64,000 bases of DNA from Mojavia pulchra JT2-VF2 (GCA_019359325.1 JAHHHN010000008.1:186001-250000), one strand, 5' to 3'. Numbered from the stretch's first letter, positions 39,498 to 52,621 are shown. Program-made: numbers and translations. Notes: generated by a model from the sequence alone, not told the origin.

Positions 39498-40001
39498 CTA
39501 CCGTTCCCAAAACCTAAAATTGATACCTCTAGAAGTGCGGCGGAATCGGCGGGTAGGTTTCCTTCTTTGCTGTCTGGTGATTCTGCTGCTAGATTGTTCA
39601 CTTTCGCCATCTTCTGCGGTTTCAAGTGGTAGCTGAGTTCTAGTTTCTTCTTTGCTACCCCACCAAGCGAAAATCAAGCCCGCAGCTAAAGCACCTACTG
39701 CCCCAAGTAAGATACTTGAGGGTGCTGGATACCCTAACCAACTAAAACCAACCAAGAAAAATAACCAATATTTAAGTGCTGCATCAATGCCATCCGAAGA
39801 GGCTACAGACTGGGCTTGGGGACTATTATTACTGGCTGCGGTGATCCAGCCTAAAGAAAAACCACCGATGATGCCTAAGAATATACTCAGAGCCAGCGAA
39901 GACCCTGACATGGACAATACGAGGGTTAGAATTAACCCAAATATCAGTTGAGATAGGAACTGTGGCGAAAGATTGAAGAGGTCGTTGTTTTTCTGTGCCA
40001 T
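39498..40001 (-). CDS. Hypothetical membrane protein, 167 aa
   Basis: No family recognised. Four hydrophobic stretches at about 15-35, 37-56, 77-95 and 97-115 suggest an integral membrane protein. The C-terminal ~50 residues are hydrophilic: first acidic (ETAEDGESEQSSS), then strongly basic (TRQQRRKPTRRFRRTSRG), which may touch lipid head groups or nucleic acid. It starts 14 bases after the APH-kinase fusion gene stops and probably shares its transcript with that gene and ydcF-like. Confidence 0.65.
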   Translation of the reverse strand: MAQKNNDLFNLSPQFLSQLIFGLILTLVLSMSGSSLALSIFLGIIGGFSLGWITAASNNSPQAQSVASSDGIDAALKYWLFFLVGFSWLGYPAPSSILLGAVGALAAGLIFAWWGSKEETRTQLPLETAEDGESEQSSSRITRQQRRKPTRRFRRTSRGINFRFWER

Positions 40002-40014
40002 GAGGTAAACAAGG

Positions 40015-41559
40015 CTATTGGCGAATTACTGCTTTTAATTGTGCCTGGAGTGGCACAGTTGTATCCAAAATCTTAACGTAAGGTTTTTCTGTGTCAGTGA
40101 ATGGTTCAATTTGTTTGAGTTGTGACTCCAATAATTCGGCAGTAGCATCAGCGATATCCCCAGTACGCTTGAGTAAACGCTCTTGCAATACTTCTACAGG
40201 TGCTGTGCATTGGATAATCTCAAGGGGAATTTGATATTTTTCAGCTTGGGCGATCGCCTCTTGTCGCAGCTCTTGTTTATCATACTTGGCATCTAAAATT
40301 ACTGTCCATCCTTGATTAGCCAGTATAATCCCCAATGCTAACAGCCGTGTATAAGTTTTTTGATTCATCTCTGATGTATAAATTTCATTCCCACCACGCT
40401 CCAATAGGGGAATTCCTGACAAATGTTTTCTGACTGCATCTGAGCGAATGTGAATTCCTCCCAGCTGAGAGGCTAAATATCGCGCTGTTGTACTTTTACC
40501 AGAACCAGACAACCCTGACATCAAAATCAGTTGCCCTTGCTTGGGCTGAGTATACTCCCAAGCCTGCTTGTAATAATCAGAAGCTGTTTTTGCCGCTTCT
40601 TCTTTTACCGTTACGGGTACACCAGGATCATCTAACAAAAACGAAGTCACCTTTGCCCGCACGTAAGCCTGACGGCTTAAATACAAAGGCAGCACCTGTA
40701 AACCTTCCCAGTCTCCAGTTTGCTCCGCATAAGCATTCAAAAACACATTAGCTAAGTCTTTTCGCTGTCGCGCTTCAATATCCATCACCGTGAATGCCAC
40801 ATCGTACATGACATCAACAAAGCGAAACGGCTCATTAAACTCAATGCAGTCGAATAGCATGATTTTGTCATGCCACAGAGCAATATTTCTCAGGTGTAAA
40901 TCCCCGTGACATTCACGAATGTATTGATTGTGAATTCTGCTAGCAAATAATTCTGGATGTTCCGCAAAAAAGTTATCTGTGTATTGCTTTGTTTCCTCAA
41001 ACTGTACTTGTGTCTGGGGGCCGCCAATATACTTCTGGGTTTGCTCGTAATTCTCATCAAATGCTGCTCGTACTTTTGGGATTTCGCCAAAACTACGAAT
41101 GTAATCATTTGTCTCGGCTTGAGCATGGTATTGAGCCACCACCCCTCCCAAATCTTTTAAGTGGGTTTCATTCAATTTCTCTTGTTCAAACAGTGTGCTA
41201 AACAGCGCCTCTTGGGGAAACTGGCGCATTTTCAGCAAATATTCTACAGTCTCTCCTGTTCCCTGGAGATGATATTGCTCCTCCATAAAAGTTACAGGTA
41301 GCACTTCCAAATAAAGTTCGCCTGCTCCCCGTTGATTCAACCGTAATTCTTCCTGACAAAAATGCTGCCGCTTTTCTAAGGTTGAGTAATCTAAAAAGCC
41401 AAAATTTACGGGTTTTTTCAGCTTATAGGCGTAATTGCCAGTTAGCAGTACATAAGAAACGTGGGTTTGCATCAGTTGAATCGGTTCTGTTACCGCATGG
41501 GGATAAAATCCAGGCTGCAACATTTGCTGCACTAAAGCCGGAATAGACACTTGTGCCAT
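40015..41559 (-). CDS. Fusion of an aminoglycoside-phosphotransferase-like domain and a P-loop kinase
   Basis: Residues ~30-330 are APH/choline-kinase-like with HGDLHLRNIALWHDK (catalytic Asp) and FDCIEFNEPFRFVD (metal Asp). Residues ~345-510 are a zeta-toxin/gluconate-kinase-like P-loop domain (LMSGLSGSGKSTTARYLASQ). The combination recurs in bacteria, mostly annotated as bifunctional APH/ATP-binding protein; the substrates are unknown. It is 514 aa, cytosolic, with no linked resistance genes. Upstream lies an interspersed repeat (41567-41594). Confidence 0.87.
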   Translation of the reverse strand: MAQVSIPALVQQMLQPGFYPHAVTEPIQLMQTHVSYVLLTGNYAYKLKKPVNFGFLDYSTLEKRQHFCQEELRLNQRGAGELYLEVLPVTFMEEQYHLQGTGETVEYLLKMRQFPQEALFSTLFEQEKLNETHLKDLGGVVAQYHAQAETNDYIRSFGEIPKVRAAFDENYEQTQKYIGGPQTQVQFEETKQYTDNFFAEHPELFASRIHNQYIRECHGDLHLRNIALWHDKIMLFDCIEFNEPFRFVDVMYDVAFTVMDIEARQRKDLANVFLNAYAEQTGDWEGLQVLPLYLSRQAYVRAKVTSFLLDDPGVPVTVKEEAAKTASDYYKQAWEYTQPKQGQLILMSGLSGSGKSTTARYLASQLGGIHIRSDAVRKHLSGIPLLERGGNEIYTSEMNQKTYTRLLALGIILANQGWTVILDAKYDKQELRQEAIAQAEKYQIPLEIIQCTAPVEVLQERLLKRTGDIADATAELLESQLKQIEPFTDTEKPYVKILDTTVPLQAQLKAVIRQ

Positions 41560-41566
41560 CTCTTTC

Positions 41567-41594
41567 CTCTGCGCTCTTTGCGCCTCTGCGGTTA
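41567..41594. repeat. Interspersed repeat (CCTCTGCG...CCTCTGCGGTT type), copy 2
   Basis: 28-base unit just upstream of the APH-kinase fusion start. Matches the copy at 27226-27253 at 25 of 28 bases. Confidence 0.65.
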
Positions 41595-41656
41595 AAATGC
41601 AAAAACCAGGAGTTCCCCCCTGGCATCATCAAAAATTATTACACAGTTTATGTAGC

Positions 41657-42247
41657 TTAAGAGGCTGTCTCACTCTCTGTATCAGCGCTTATTGAGGGCG
41701 GCAAAACGCTGACAACTAGTCGTTCTGGTTCAGCTAGAGCTGTCACACCTTCAGGGAAAGGTATATCACTGATATGTAGGCTGTCACCAATATTCAGGTT
41801 AGAGACATCAACTTCAATTACATCTGGGATGTTCTCAGGCGCACAACTCACTTGCACTTCGTTGATTACAGTGTCTAACAAACCACCTTCTTGTTTAACA
41901 CCAATAGCTTCTCCTACAAAACGCAGGCGTACTTCTACATTGGTGTCGCCATGGCCTGCAACCGCAAAAAAGCTGAGGTGGTAAGGCGTACCTTTTGCTG
42001 GATGAATCTGAAGTTCCCGCAGCAGCGCTTTGCCCCGCCAAGGTATATCAGTAACGTTTAAATCAATCAAGGTGTTGTTAACGGAAGCCTTTTTGAGCAA
42101 ACGTTCTACAGTTTTGGCACTAATGGTCAAAGAAATTGATTCTGTACCCTTGTGACCGTATAAATTTGCAGGTATTTCCCCAGAACGGCGCAAAGCTCTA
42201 GGCTTGCTACCTTCTGGTCGCTTTTGACATTCGACTGTAAGAGCCAT
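41657..42247 (-). CDS. rplY: 50S ribosomal protein L25 (CTC form)
   Basis: 5S rRNA-binding ribosomal protein of the long CTC type. N-terminal L25 domain ([36 protein letters not shown]) and C-terminal TL5 beta domain ([40 protein letters not shown]). Length (196 aa) is normal for the CTC form. It lies 71 bases downstream of purA, separated by STRR repeats, and is read the same way. Confidence 0.95.
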   Translation of the reverse strand: MALTVECQKRPEGSKPRALRRSGEIPANLYGHKGTESISLTISAKTVERLLKKASVNNTLIDLNVTDIPWRGKALLRELQIHPAKGTPYHLSFFAVAGHGDTNVEVRLRFVGEAIGVKQEGGLLDTVINEVQVSCAPENIPDVIEVDVSNLNIGDSLHISDIPFPEGVTALAEPERLVVSVLPPSISADTESETAS

Positions 42248-42305
42248 ACAAGTTGTTAGTTGTCAGTTATCAATTATCAGTTGTCAGTTGTTAGTTGCTT
42301 AATCA
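42248..42305. repeat. STRR-type repeats between purA and rplY
   Basis: Tandem heptamer-like units (TTGTTAG, TTGTCAG, TTATCAA, TTATCAG, TTGTCAG, TTGTTAG) fill the gap up to the rplY start codon. Confidence 0.75.
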
Positions 42306-42318
42306 CTAATTAGTAGCT

Positions 42319-44137
<1,819 letters not shown>

Positions 44138-45181
44138 ATGGCTTTATACGCTGAATTGCATCGACACCTGGGCGGTTCGGTTGTACCTCGTGTTTTGTGG
44201 CGATATTTCGAGAGACATTCATCCGAATTGATTTCCCGTTTTGCGAACTATCCAGAATTTGAAGACTTTTATACACGACCGCGCAATACCTTAGATGAGT
44301 ATCTGGAATTGCACACCTTGGTAGAAAGTGTACAAACTGTAGAGACTTTGCCTTACTTTATCTATCGCTTGCTACGGGGTGCTTATATATTTGAAAATTT
44401 AGCTTATCTGGAACTGCGCTATACTCCGTATTTGCGGACTCCTGAGCATCTGAGTCAATCTGAAAGAATTGACAAGATGGCGGAAATTGTGGAAGTTGTT
44501 GGACAAGCCAGTCACCTGGAAGAATATCCAATTGTGACTAGTCAAATTCTTTGTATGCACTCGCGCCTACCCTATGAGGTTAACAAGGCAATTGTTGATT
44601 TAGCAGCACAAAACAAACAGTATGTCTGTGCTGTAGACATAGCTGGTGGTGATAGCTACTATGCCGAGCGCCTAGAAGAATGGATTAGTCTGTATAATTA
44701 TGCCTGCTCTTTAAACATTAAGACAACGGGACACGTTTACGAAACCACTGCTGGTTGTTATCCCCAACTTTTACCTTATTTGAAGCGCATTGGTCACGGT
44801 ATCCAGATACCTTTGTTGTATCCTGAGTTACTTCCTGATTTAGCTAGACAGGGGCAGTGTTTGGAGGTTTGCCCTACAACCTATCTAAAAACTGGTACTT
44901 TACAAGATATACGTCAACTCAAGTTGGTATTTGACCGATGTTTTGATGCTGGGGTAGACATTGCTATTTGTACTGATAATGCTGGCTTACACAATGTACG
45001 TCTACCATTTGAGTATGAAAATCTCTTGACTTACGACATTATTAGTTTTGGACAATTACAAGCTTGTCAAGATGCTGCTTTCCGTCATGCTTTTGCTTGG
45101 CCCCATGACAAACGTCCTGCATCTTTGTTGAACGGTTTACTAAAACCTGAACCCCCTAAACTTCTGGCAATGAGGGATTAA
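44138..45181 (+). CDS. Adenosine-deaminase-like amidohydrolase
   Basis: ADA/AMP-deaminase superfamily TIM barrel, predicted to deaminate a purine nucleoside or relative. Zinc ligands are kept: HRH in AELHRHLGGS, the His of GHVYE, and the Asp of CTDNAG. The general-base Glu (HVYE) and the RIGHG His are also kept. Two departures from classical ADA stand out: HAGE is HVYE and TDDP is TDNA, so the second Asp, which contacts the purine N7 in ADA, is Asn. Substrate is therefore uncertain. Length is 347 aa. It stands divergent from purA. Confidence 0.82.
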   Translation: MALYAELHRHLGGSVVPRVLWRYFERHSSELISRFANYPEFEDFYTRPRNTLDEYLELHTLVESVQTVETLPYFIYRLLRGAYIFENLAYLELRYTPYLRTPEHLSQSERIDKMAEIVEVVGQASHLEEYPIVTSQILCMHSRLPYEVNKAIVDLAAQNKQYVCAVDIAGGDSYYAERLEEWISLYNYACSLNIKTTGHVYETTAGCYPQLLPYLKRIGHGIQIPLLYPELLPDLARQGQCLEVCPTTYLKTGTLQDIRQLKLVFDRCFDAGVDIAICTDNAGLHNVRLPFEYENLLTYDIISFGQLQACQDAAFRHAFAWPHDKRPASLLNGLLKPEPPKLLAMRD

Positions 45182-45243
45182 TTAACAAAGGTAAGTGCAA
45201 AAAATCTTGATGTCGCAGCCAGTGAATCTTTTTACTTTGAAAA

Positions 45244-45390
45244 AATGTACTGCATAGTGGTTCATCGCATTAATTATGAGGAGTGAATTAGTTCATAGTT
45301 ACGACTTCACTTATAGAATATTTTCAGTACTAAAGTGCTTACTACAAACCATCAAAATTAATACGATAGACCACTAGTATGCAGTACAAA
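45244..45390. mobile_element. MITE-like element with imperfect terminal inverted repeats
   Basis: The left end TGTACTGCATAGTGGTTCAT (from 45246) recurs inverted at the right end (down to about 45388) with a 3-base insertion and three substitutions over some 30 bases. The interior (~80 bases) is non-coding. No transposase is present. It lies immediately downstream of the decayed rhodanese gene. Confidence 0.6.
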
Positions 45391-45403
45391 AAATTAGACA
45401 ATA

Positions 45404-45747
45404 TTAAGCACCAATACCTTCTGTTGCACCACCGACAGTTTTTCAAGCCCAAAGACCACCTTGGATTTCAGATACCTGAGTAAAACCGCCTCTCGAAGTA
45501 TTTGGGCTGCATGGGCTGATTGCTACTCATCTGTGCCATAAACATAAATGTGGCGTTCTGTATGCAAAGCAGATTTAGCTCTTTGTGCCAATTCATCTAA
45601 TGAGATTTGAATCGCTCCAGTGATATGTCCATCATTGTATGTGTAGCGATCGCGCACATCAACAATTGTAAAAGCTGGTTGACCCCATTCTAGGCGAGAC
45701 TTTATATCGTGTACATCAGCATTTACCGCTTCTATCCTTAAAAGCAA
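45404..45747 (-). pseudogene. Rhodanese-like protein, degraded
   Basis: The first 74 codons read as a rhodanese domain (SRLEWGQPAFTIVDVRDRYT, GHITGAIQISLDELAQRA, HIYVYGTDE) and then hit a TAG stop at 45523-45525. The frame continues past it (QSAHAAQILREA), then a frame change is needed to read GFTQVSEIQGGLWA, then a TGA stop interrupts before KTVGGATEGIGA and a final TAA (45404-45406). Two nonsense codons and one frameshift in a recognisable domain mean a pseudogene. The usual active-site Cys position reads Gly, which may be native to this cyanobacterial subfamily. The first codon would be TTG. Confidence 0.8.
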
Positions 45748-45865
45748 TCTATCAAAGATCTAATTTCTATCGAGGTTTCTTTACAATTAATCAAAATTTC
45801 TGTTGAACGATAAATAAAATTGCTTATCCTATTCAGTGGTTGGCTGTTCGCCTACACTGTAATTT

Positions 45866-47548
45866 ATGTCATCTACTATTCAAGCTTTACCAACAGAAGT
45901 CGTATATCTAATTACAGCTGGAGAGGTTATCGACTCTTTAGCTTCTGTAGTGCGAGAATTGGTAGAAAATTCCCTCGATGCAGGCGCAACAAGAATTGTA
46001 GTTTCCGTCTGGCCGCAACAGTGGCGAGTCCGCGTGGCAGATAACGGTTGTGGAATGGACTTAGATGACTTGCAAAAAGCCGCTGCAACCCATAGCACCA
46101 GTAAGATTTACAGTTGTGCAGATTTATGGAAAATCACCAGTTTGGGGTTTCGCGGTGAAGCGTTGCACAGCTTAACTAATCTGGCAGATTTGGAGATTTT
46201 GAGTCGTCCGGCTGGTGGGGATTTGGGATGGCGGGTTGTTTATGGTGAAGCGGGGAAAGCTAGTCAAGTAGAAATAGCTGCGATCGCTCCTGGTACAGTA
46301 GTCACAGTCTCTAACTTATTTGCTAATTGTGCAGCGCGTCGTCAAGGTTTACCCACAGTCGCACAGCAAATGAAAGCCGTGCAAGCAGCAATTCAACAAA
46401 TTGCCCTGTGTCATCCCCATGTTACCTGGCAAGTTTGGCAAAATGGCCGTGAATGGTTCACCATCTGTCCATCTACTACAATCAAACAATTACTGCCGCA
46501 GTTTTTACCTCAAGTTAAAGAAGCTGATTTACAGGAGGTAAAACTCAAATTATCCAATCCTCCTAACTCAGAACTCAAAACTGAAAACTCAGCACTTACA
46601 TTGGTGGTAGGATTACCTGATCGCTGTCATCGTCATCGTCCAGATTGGGTGCGGGTGGCTATTAACGGACGGATGGTAAAGTCGCCGGAATTAGAGCAAA
46701 CAATTCTGGTAGCATTTCACAAAACATTACCACGCGATCGCTATCCAATTTGTTTCTTACATCTTGCGATTTGCCCCGATCATATTAACTGGAATCGCAA
46801 TCCAGCAAAAACAGAAATTTACCTTAATGAAGTCAACTATTGGCAAGAGCAAATTAACCAAGCAATTGATCAAGCACTCCGCATCAATTCTGCCAATCTT
46901 AAAGAAGCAGTTCATACAACGCGAGTTAGTAAATTAATCAAAGCTGCCGAAGCCAAAAGCGGTTACAATTTTAATCCTAAAAATACCGACGAAGGAGATA
47001 ACACTCAGCACTCATTAAAAGCTGTTGCTCAAGTTAGTAATACTTACATGGTGGTAGAACATCCTGAGGGAGTGTGGTTAGTAGAACAGCACATCGCCCA
47101 TGAACGAGTTTTGTATGAGCAATTATGCGATAACTGGCAACTTATCCCCGTCGAACCAGCAATAATTCTCTATCAATTGTCTCCAGCCCAAGTTTCGCAG
47201 CTGCAACGCATCGGTTTAGATATAGAACCCTTTGGTGAACAACTTTGGGCAGTCCGTAATGTACCTGCAATGTTGCAGCAGCGAGACGACTGTGCCGACG
47301 CAATTTTAGAACTCAGTTTAGGTGGTGATTTACAAGCAGCGCAAGTAGCCGTTGCTTGTCGCAGTGCCATTCGTAATGGTACACCGATGAATTTGCAACA
47401 AATGCAGAAATTGTTAGATGATTGGCAACGCACTCGTAACCCCCGCACCTGTCCCCACGGAAGACCAATTTATTTATCGTTAGAAGAGTCTGCTTTAGCG
47501 CGATTTTTCCGGCGTAATTGGGTAATTGGTAAAAGTCACGGTATTTGA
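45866..47548 (+). CDS. mutL: DNA mismatch repair protein MutL
   Basis: Mismatch repair ATPase that links MutS recognition to strand removal. The N-terminal GHKL ATPase has ELVENSLDAGA, DNGCGMD, and GFRGEALHSL. The C-terminal domain carries the endonuclease-type signatures EQHIAHERVLYE (the family consensus begins DQHA) and, near the end, CPHGRPIYL. This fits organisms without MutH, where MutL nicks the strand itself, but the first metal-site Asp is Glu here. Length is 560 aa. Linker ~345-370 is variable. Confidence 0.95.
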   Translation: MSSTIQALPTEVVYLITAGEVIDSLASVVRELVENSLDAGATRIVVSVWPQQWRVRVADNGCGMDLDDLQKAAATHSTSKIYSCADLWKITSLGFRGEALHSLTNLADLEILSRPAGGDLGWRVVYGEAGKASQVEIAAIAPGTVVTVSNLFANCAARRQGLPTVAQQMKAVQAAIQQIALCHPHVTWQVWQNGREWFTICPSTTIKQLLPQFLPQVKEADLQEVKLKLSNPPNSELKTENSALTLVVGLPDRCHRHRPDWVRVAINGRMVKSPELEQTILVAFHKTLPRDRYPICFLHLAICPDHINWNRNPAKTEIYLNEVNYWQEQINQAIDQALRINSANLKEAVHTTRVSKLIKAAEAKSGYNFNPKNTDEGDNTQHSLKAVAQVSNTYMVVEHPEGVWLVEQHIAHERVLYEQLCDNWQLIPVEPAIILYQLSPAQVSQLQRIGLDIEPFGEQLWAVRNVPAMLQQRDDCADAILELSLGGDLQAAQVAVACRSAIRNGTPMNLQQMQKLLDDWQRTRNPRTCPHGRPIYLSLEESALARFFRRNWVIGKSHGI

Positions 47549-47650
47549 CTTTCAAAACTAGAACTTTTTGGTCAAGCTTACTTTCTTAGCAAAACTGAGA
47601 TAAGCTCTAAGATTGTAAAATTAAGAAGTTGAAAAAATAGACAATTAATC

Positions 47651-47796
47651 AACGTGAGTTCGACAGATCTAAAAAACCCCGCTTCCATTCCTCTCCCCCA
47701 AAGGGAGAGAGGCTTTGAAACCTGATTATTACCTTGCTTCTCCCTCGCCTTGTAGGAGAGGGAGGCTGGGAGAGAGAGGTTTGCCGAACTCACGTT
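47651..47796. mobile_element. MITE-like element with 12-bp perfect terminal inverted repeats
   Basis: Ends are AACGTGAGTTCG (47651-47662) and CGAACTCACGTT (47785-47796). TTAATC occurs at 47645-47650 and again at 47795-47800, as expected for a target duplication or a palindromic target. The 120-base interior holds purine/pyrimidine-rich low-complexity sequence (CTCTCCC, GGGAGAGAGG) and no coding frame. Confidence 0.65.
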
Positions 47797-47808
47797 AATC
47801 AAGTACTG

Positions 47809-47934
47809 ATATCATGTCCGGCAAATCACCCTTAATGTCATTGCGAGTGGAACGAAGTCAAACGACGCAATCGCAATGTTTTTGGGATTGCTTCCCTACG
47901 GTCGCAATGACGGTTATTTGAATGGACATGATAT
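47809..47934. mobile_element. Second MITE-like element (GTCATTGCGA type)
   Basis: The left end ATATCATGTCC-N-AAATCACC...GTCATTGCGA is matched inverted by TCGCAATGAC...GGTTATTT-N-GGACATGATAT at the right end, with a 4-base size difference. The interior contains GTCATTGCGAGTGGAACGAA, a common dispersed bacterial hairpin repeat. It is only 12 bases from the element at 47651-47796. Confidence 0.65.
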
Positions 47935-48039
47935 GATGACACATCCAGAACTTCGCCAAAAAGCGATTTTACTCGAATTCATCAGGCTCAATCCTTTGCC
48001 TTAGAATCTTGGCTGTAACTTGCAACGCCTGCTATTTAT

Positions 48040-49140
48040 TTAAAACCCAACTTCTTGGAAAGAACAAGCGATCGCCAACTCAGCGTGTTCTCGTAATGTA
48101 TCTTTATCCAGAGTATGGACGAGATATTGGGGAGTTGCAGCCAGCAGTTTCTCGATTCTGCTTCTAGCTGCTGCTACTACTGATTCATCGAGGTTACCCT
48201 TACCAAGGGAATCGCCAAAATCTTCAGCAATCTGGTAGATACGTTCGATAGATGATGAGTTGATATTACGCGAGACAATAAACAGATCGCAGCCAGCCTG
48301 AAATGACCGCGCTACAGTTCCCTTCTGGATAAACATATCTGAGACCGCTTTCATATCCAAATCATCAGACACCACTATTCCCTGATAGCCTAATTCCTGG
48401 CGCAGTATGGTATTGAGGATAGGCTGAGAAAGAGTTGCAGGTACATCAGGATCTATTTTGGGAAACAGGATATGGGCTGTCATAATCAAAGGCACTTGTT
48501 CTTCAATTAGTGCTTTGAAGGGGATAAGTTCTCGATTTCGCAAGTCTTCTGTAGTCAAATTGAGGATTGGTAACTCAATATGAGAGTCCTTGCTGGTATC
48601 TCCATGACCAGGAAAATGCTTGCCACATCCTAAAACTCCTGACTCTTGAAGTCCGAAGTAATATTCACGGACACATTTGGCAACGGTTTCGGGAGTTATA
48701 CCAAAAGCGCGAGGCCCAATAACGGGATTTTGGGGATTGGAATAAATATCTGCTACAGGTGCCCAAGATAAATTTATGCCCAGCGATTTGAGTTCAACTC
48801 CTGTAGCTCTTCCTACCTGACGCGATCGCGATTGCAACAGAAAGGCATGAGGAAATCGAGTAATTGGTAATGGTGTGCGGACAACCCGGCCTCCTTCATG
48901 ATCCAAAGTAATAAACATGGAATCACGTTCAGCATATTGTCGTATCTGGTCAATCAACTCCCTAAAGGTTTGCAACCAAATCTCATAGGAAGTGCCATCT
49001 AGAAAGTTTTTAGCAAAAAATATCACCCCAACTGGTTGCAATTCACTAAGTACACGTTTATCGTCATCGCTTAATGTAGTTCCTGAAACACCGAGAATCA
49101 AATGATGCCCAAAGTTTTGTAGATGCTGTCCTACTGGCAT
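48040..49140 (-). CDS. nagZ: Beta-N-acetylhexosaminidase (NagZ-like, GH3)
   Basis: Glycoside hydrolase family 3 enzyme that removes N-acetylglucosamine from muropeptides during cell-wall recycling. Hallmark KHFPGHGDTSKDSH holds the catalytic His-Asp dyad, and the nucleophile Asp is in GIVVSDDLDMKAVS. The LFIVSRNINS segment is typical. No signal peptide is evident, so cytosolic. Length is 366 aa. Confidence 0.92.
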   Translation of the reverse strand: MPVGQHLQNFGHHLILGVSGTTLSDDDKRVLSELQPVGVIFFAKNFLDGTSYEIWLQTFRELIDQIRQYAERDSMFITLDHEGGRVVRTPLPITRFPHAFLLQSRSRQVGRATGVELKSLGINLSWAPVADIYSNPQNPVIGPRAFGITPETVAKCVREYYFGLQESGVLGCGKHFPGHGDTSKDSHIELPILNLTTEDLRNRELIPFKALIEEQVPLIMTAHILFPKIDPDVPATLSQPILNTILRQELGYQGIVVSDDLDMKAVSDMFIQKGTVARSFQAGCDLFIVSRNINSSSIERIYQIAEDFGDSLGKGNLDESVVAAARSRIEKLLAATPQYLVHTLDKDTLREHAELAIACSFQEVGF

Positions 49141-49767
49141 AATATTTTACCTATTTTTATAAACTAAAAATTTAATACCGATTAATTTTTGATCTCAAAA
49201 GTATGGTAATTGTTACCAGATAATTATGCAATTAGTTATTAGTAATTAGATATGAGGAAACAGTGATACTTTTGGAAAAGAGTCAAATTATACATTGTTT
49301 CTTGCTGTTCTACGAGTATTGTTAATCTATTTACTTGCTAAAAAGTCACTACTATAGGACTCCTATTTGACTTTTGAACAATACTTAGTACACATCTATG
49401 CCTTTTTTCCTGTTACCTGCCCACGCAAGTAATTCGGGAATCAAATTGGATTGCTATATAGTAATTTTGTTGAGAATTTTTTCTACTTAAACAAGTAAAT
49501 AATACTTTCTGATATTATTTTTAAATATTAGTTTTTTAATTTAAAATTTTTATAATTAATTTGTTTCTTACAATAAAAGATTGAAAATAAATGTAGAAGC
49601 ACGCAAATCTAGCTAACCTTTTAAATCAAAATTGCATTAATGGGTATGTTTAAATATTTGTAGCGATCGCTTAAACCAAATACTTACTGTGGTAGTTGTG
49701 AATGCAACACAAAGCGCCGACTCTCTAACAGCATATTAGTTGGCAGAAAACAAAATTGCTGAATTCC
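49141..49767. other. AT-rich intergenic region, no gene seen
   Basis: Upstream of nagZ. AT-rich, with no supported frame or RNA gene. Confidence 0.45.
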
Positions 49768-49953
49768 TCAACCTGGAGAGAGAAGAGGTGAATTCTGGCT
49801 AGTGTAATTTGGCTGCGGAAACTGAGAATCTTGTAAATCATCAAACATCTGAGCTTGTAGGTATTTATTTTGGTATACCGGAAAAGCTGCCAATAGGAGT
49901 GCTAGTAGTGATTTTGCAGGTAATTTAGAAGTTTTTTCGTGAAGCGATCGCAC
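49768..49953 (-). CDS. Possible small secreted or anchored protein, 61 aa
   Basis: Starts with GTG and has a basic N-terminus followed by a hydrophobic run (KSLLALLLAAFPVYQNKYLQ) resembling a signal peptide with an AQ-type end, then a Gln/Asn/Pro/Ser-rich tail. No family recognised and no strong ribosome site. It is divergent from crtP. It could be a chance frame. Confidence 0.3.
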   Translation of the reverse strand: MRSLHEKTSKLPAKSLLALLLAAFPVYQNKYLQAQMFDDLQDSQFPQPNYTSQNSPLLSPG

Positions 49954-50035
49954 ATCGGCCGCTAAATGTAACAGATTGCAACGTATAATGAGAACGGCAA
50001 AACGATTAAGAAATATTGAAGAATAGTAGGGTTAA

Positions 50036-52391
<2,356 letters not shown>

Positions 52392-52563
52392 AGAGTCCTG
52401 AGTTAAAAGTGCTGAGTCCTGAGTTAAAAAACCGCGCCCACAAGGAGCGGGGCATATACCAGATGCTAAGACAGTGTTGAGTAAGGAGTAACGACGAGTA
52501 CTGACCAAAAGATTCATTACTCTATTCACTCAGCACTCACTACTCAGCACTCACTACTCAGCT
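52392..52563. repeat. STRR-like repeats downstream of crtB
   Basis: Units GAGTCCTGAGTTAAAA twice, then CAGCACTCACTACT twice in complementary sense, so the region can form a long imperfect hairpin. Likely dispersed repeat material that may end the crtP-crtB transcript. Confidence 0.6.
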
Positions 52564-52621
52564 GACTAAAAAGTATTTGACTTTTCACAACATATCAGCT
52601 AATATTGTTATTCGTGACCCA

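Noticed and set aside
40015-41559. Aminoglycoside resistance gene
   Set aside because: Only the general APH fold is present, fused to another kinase, with no mobile or resistance context.
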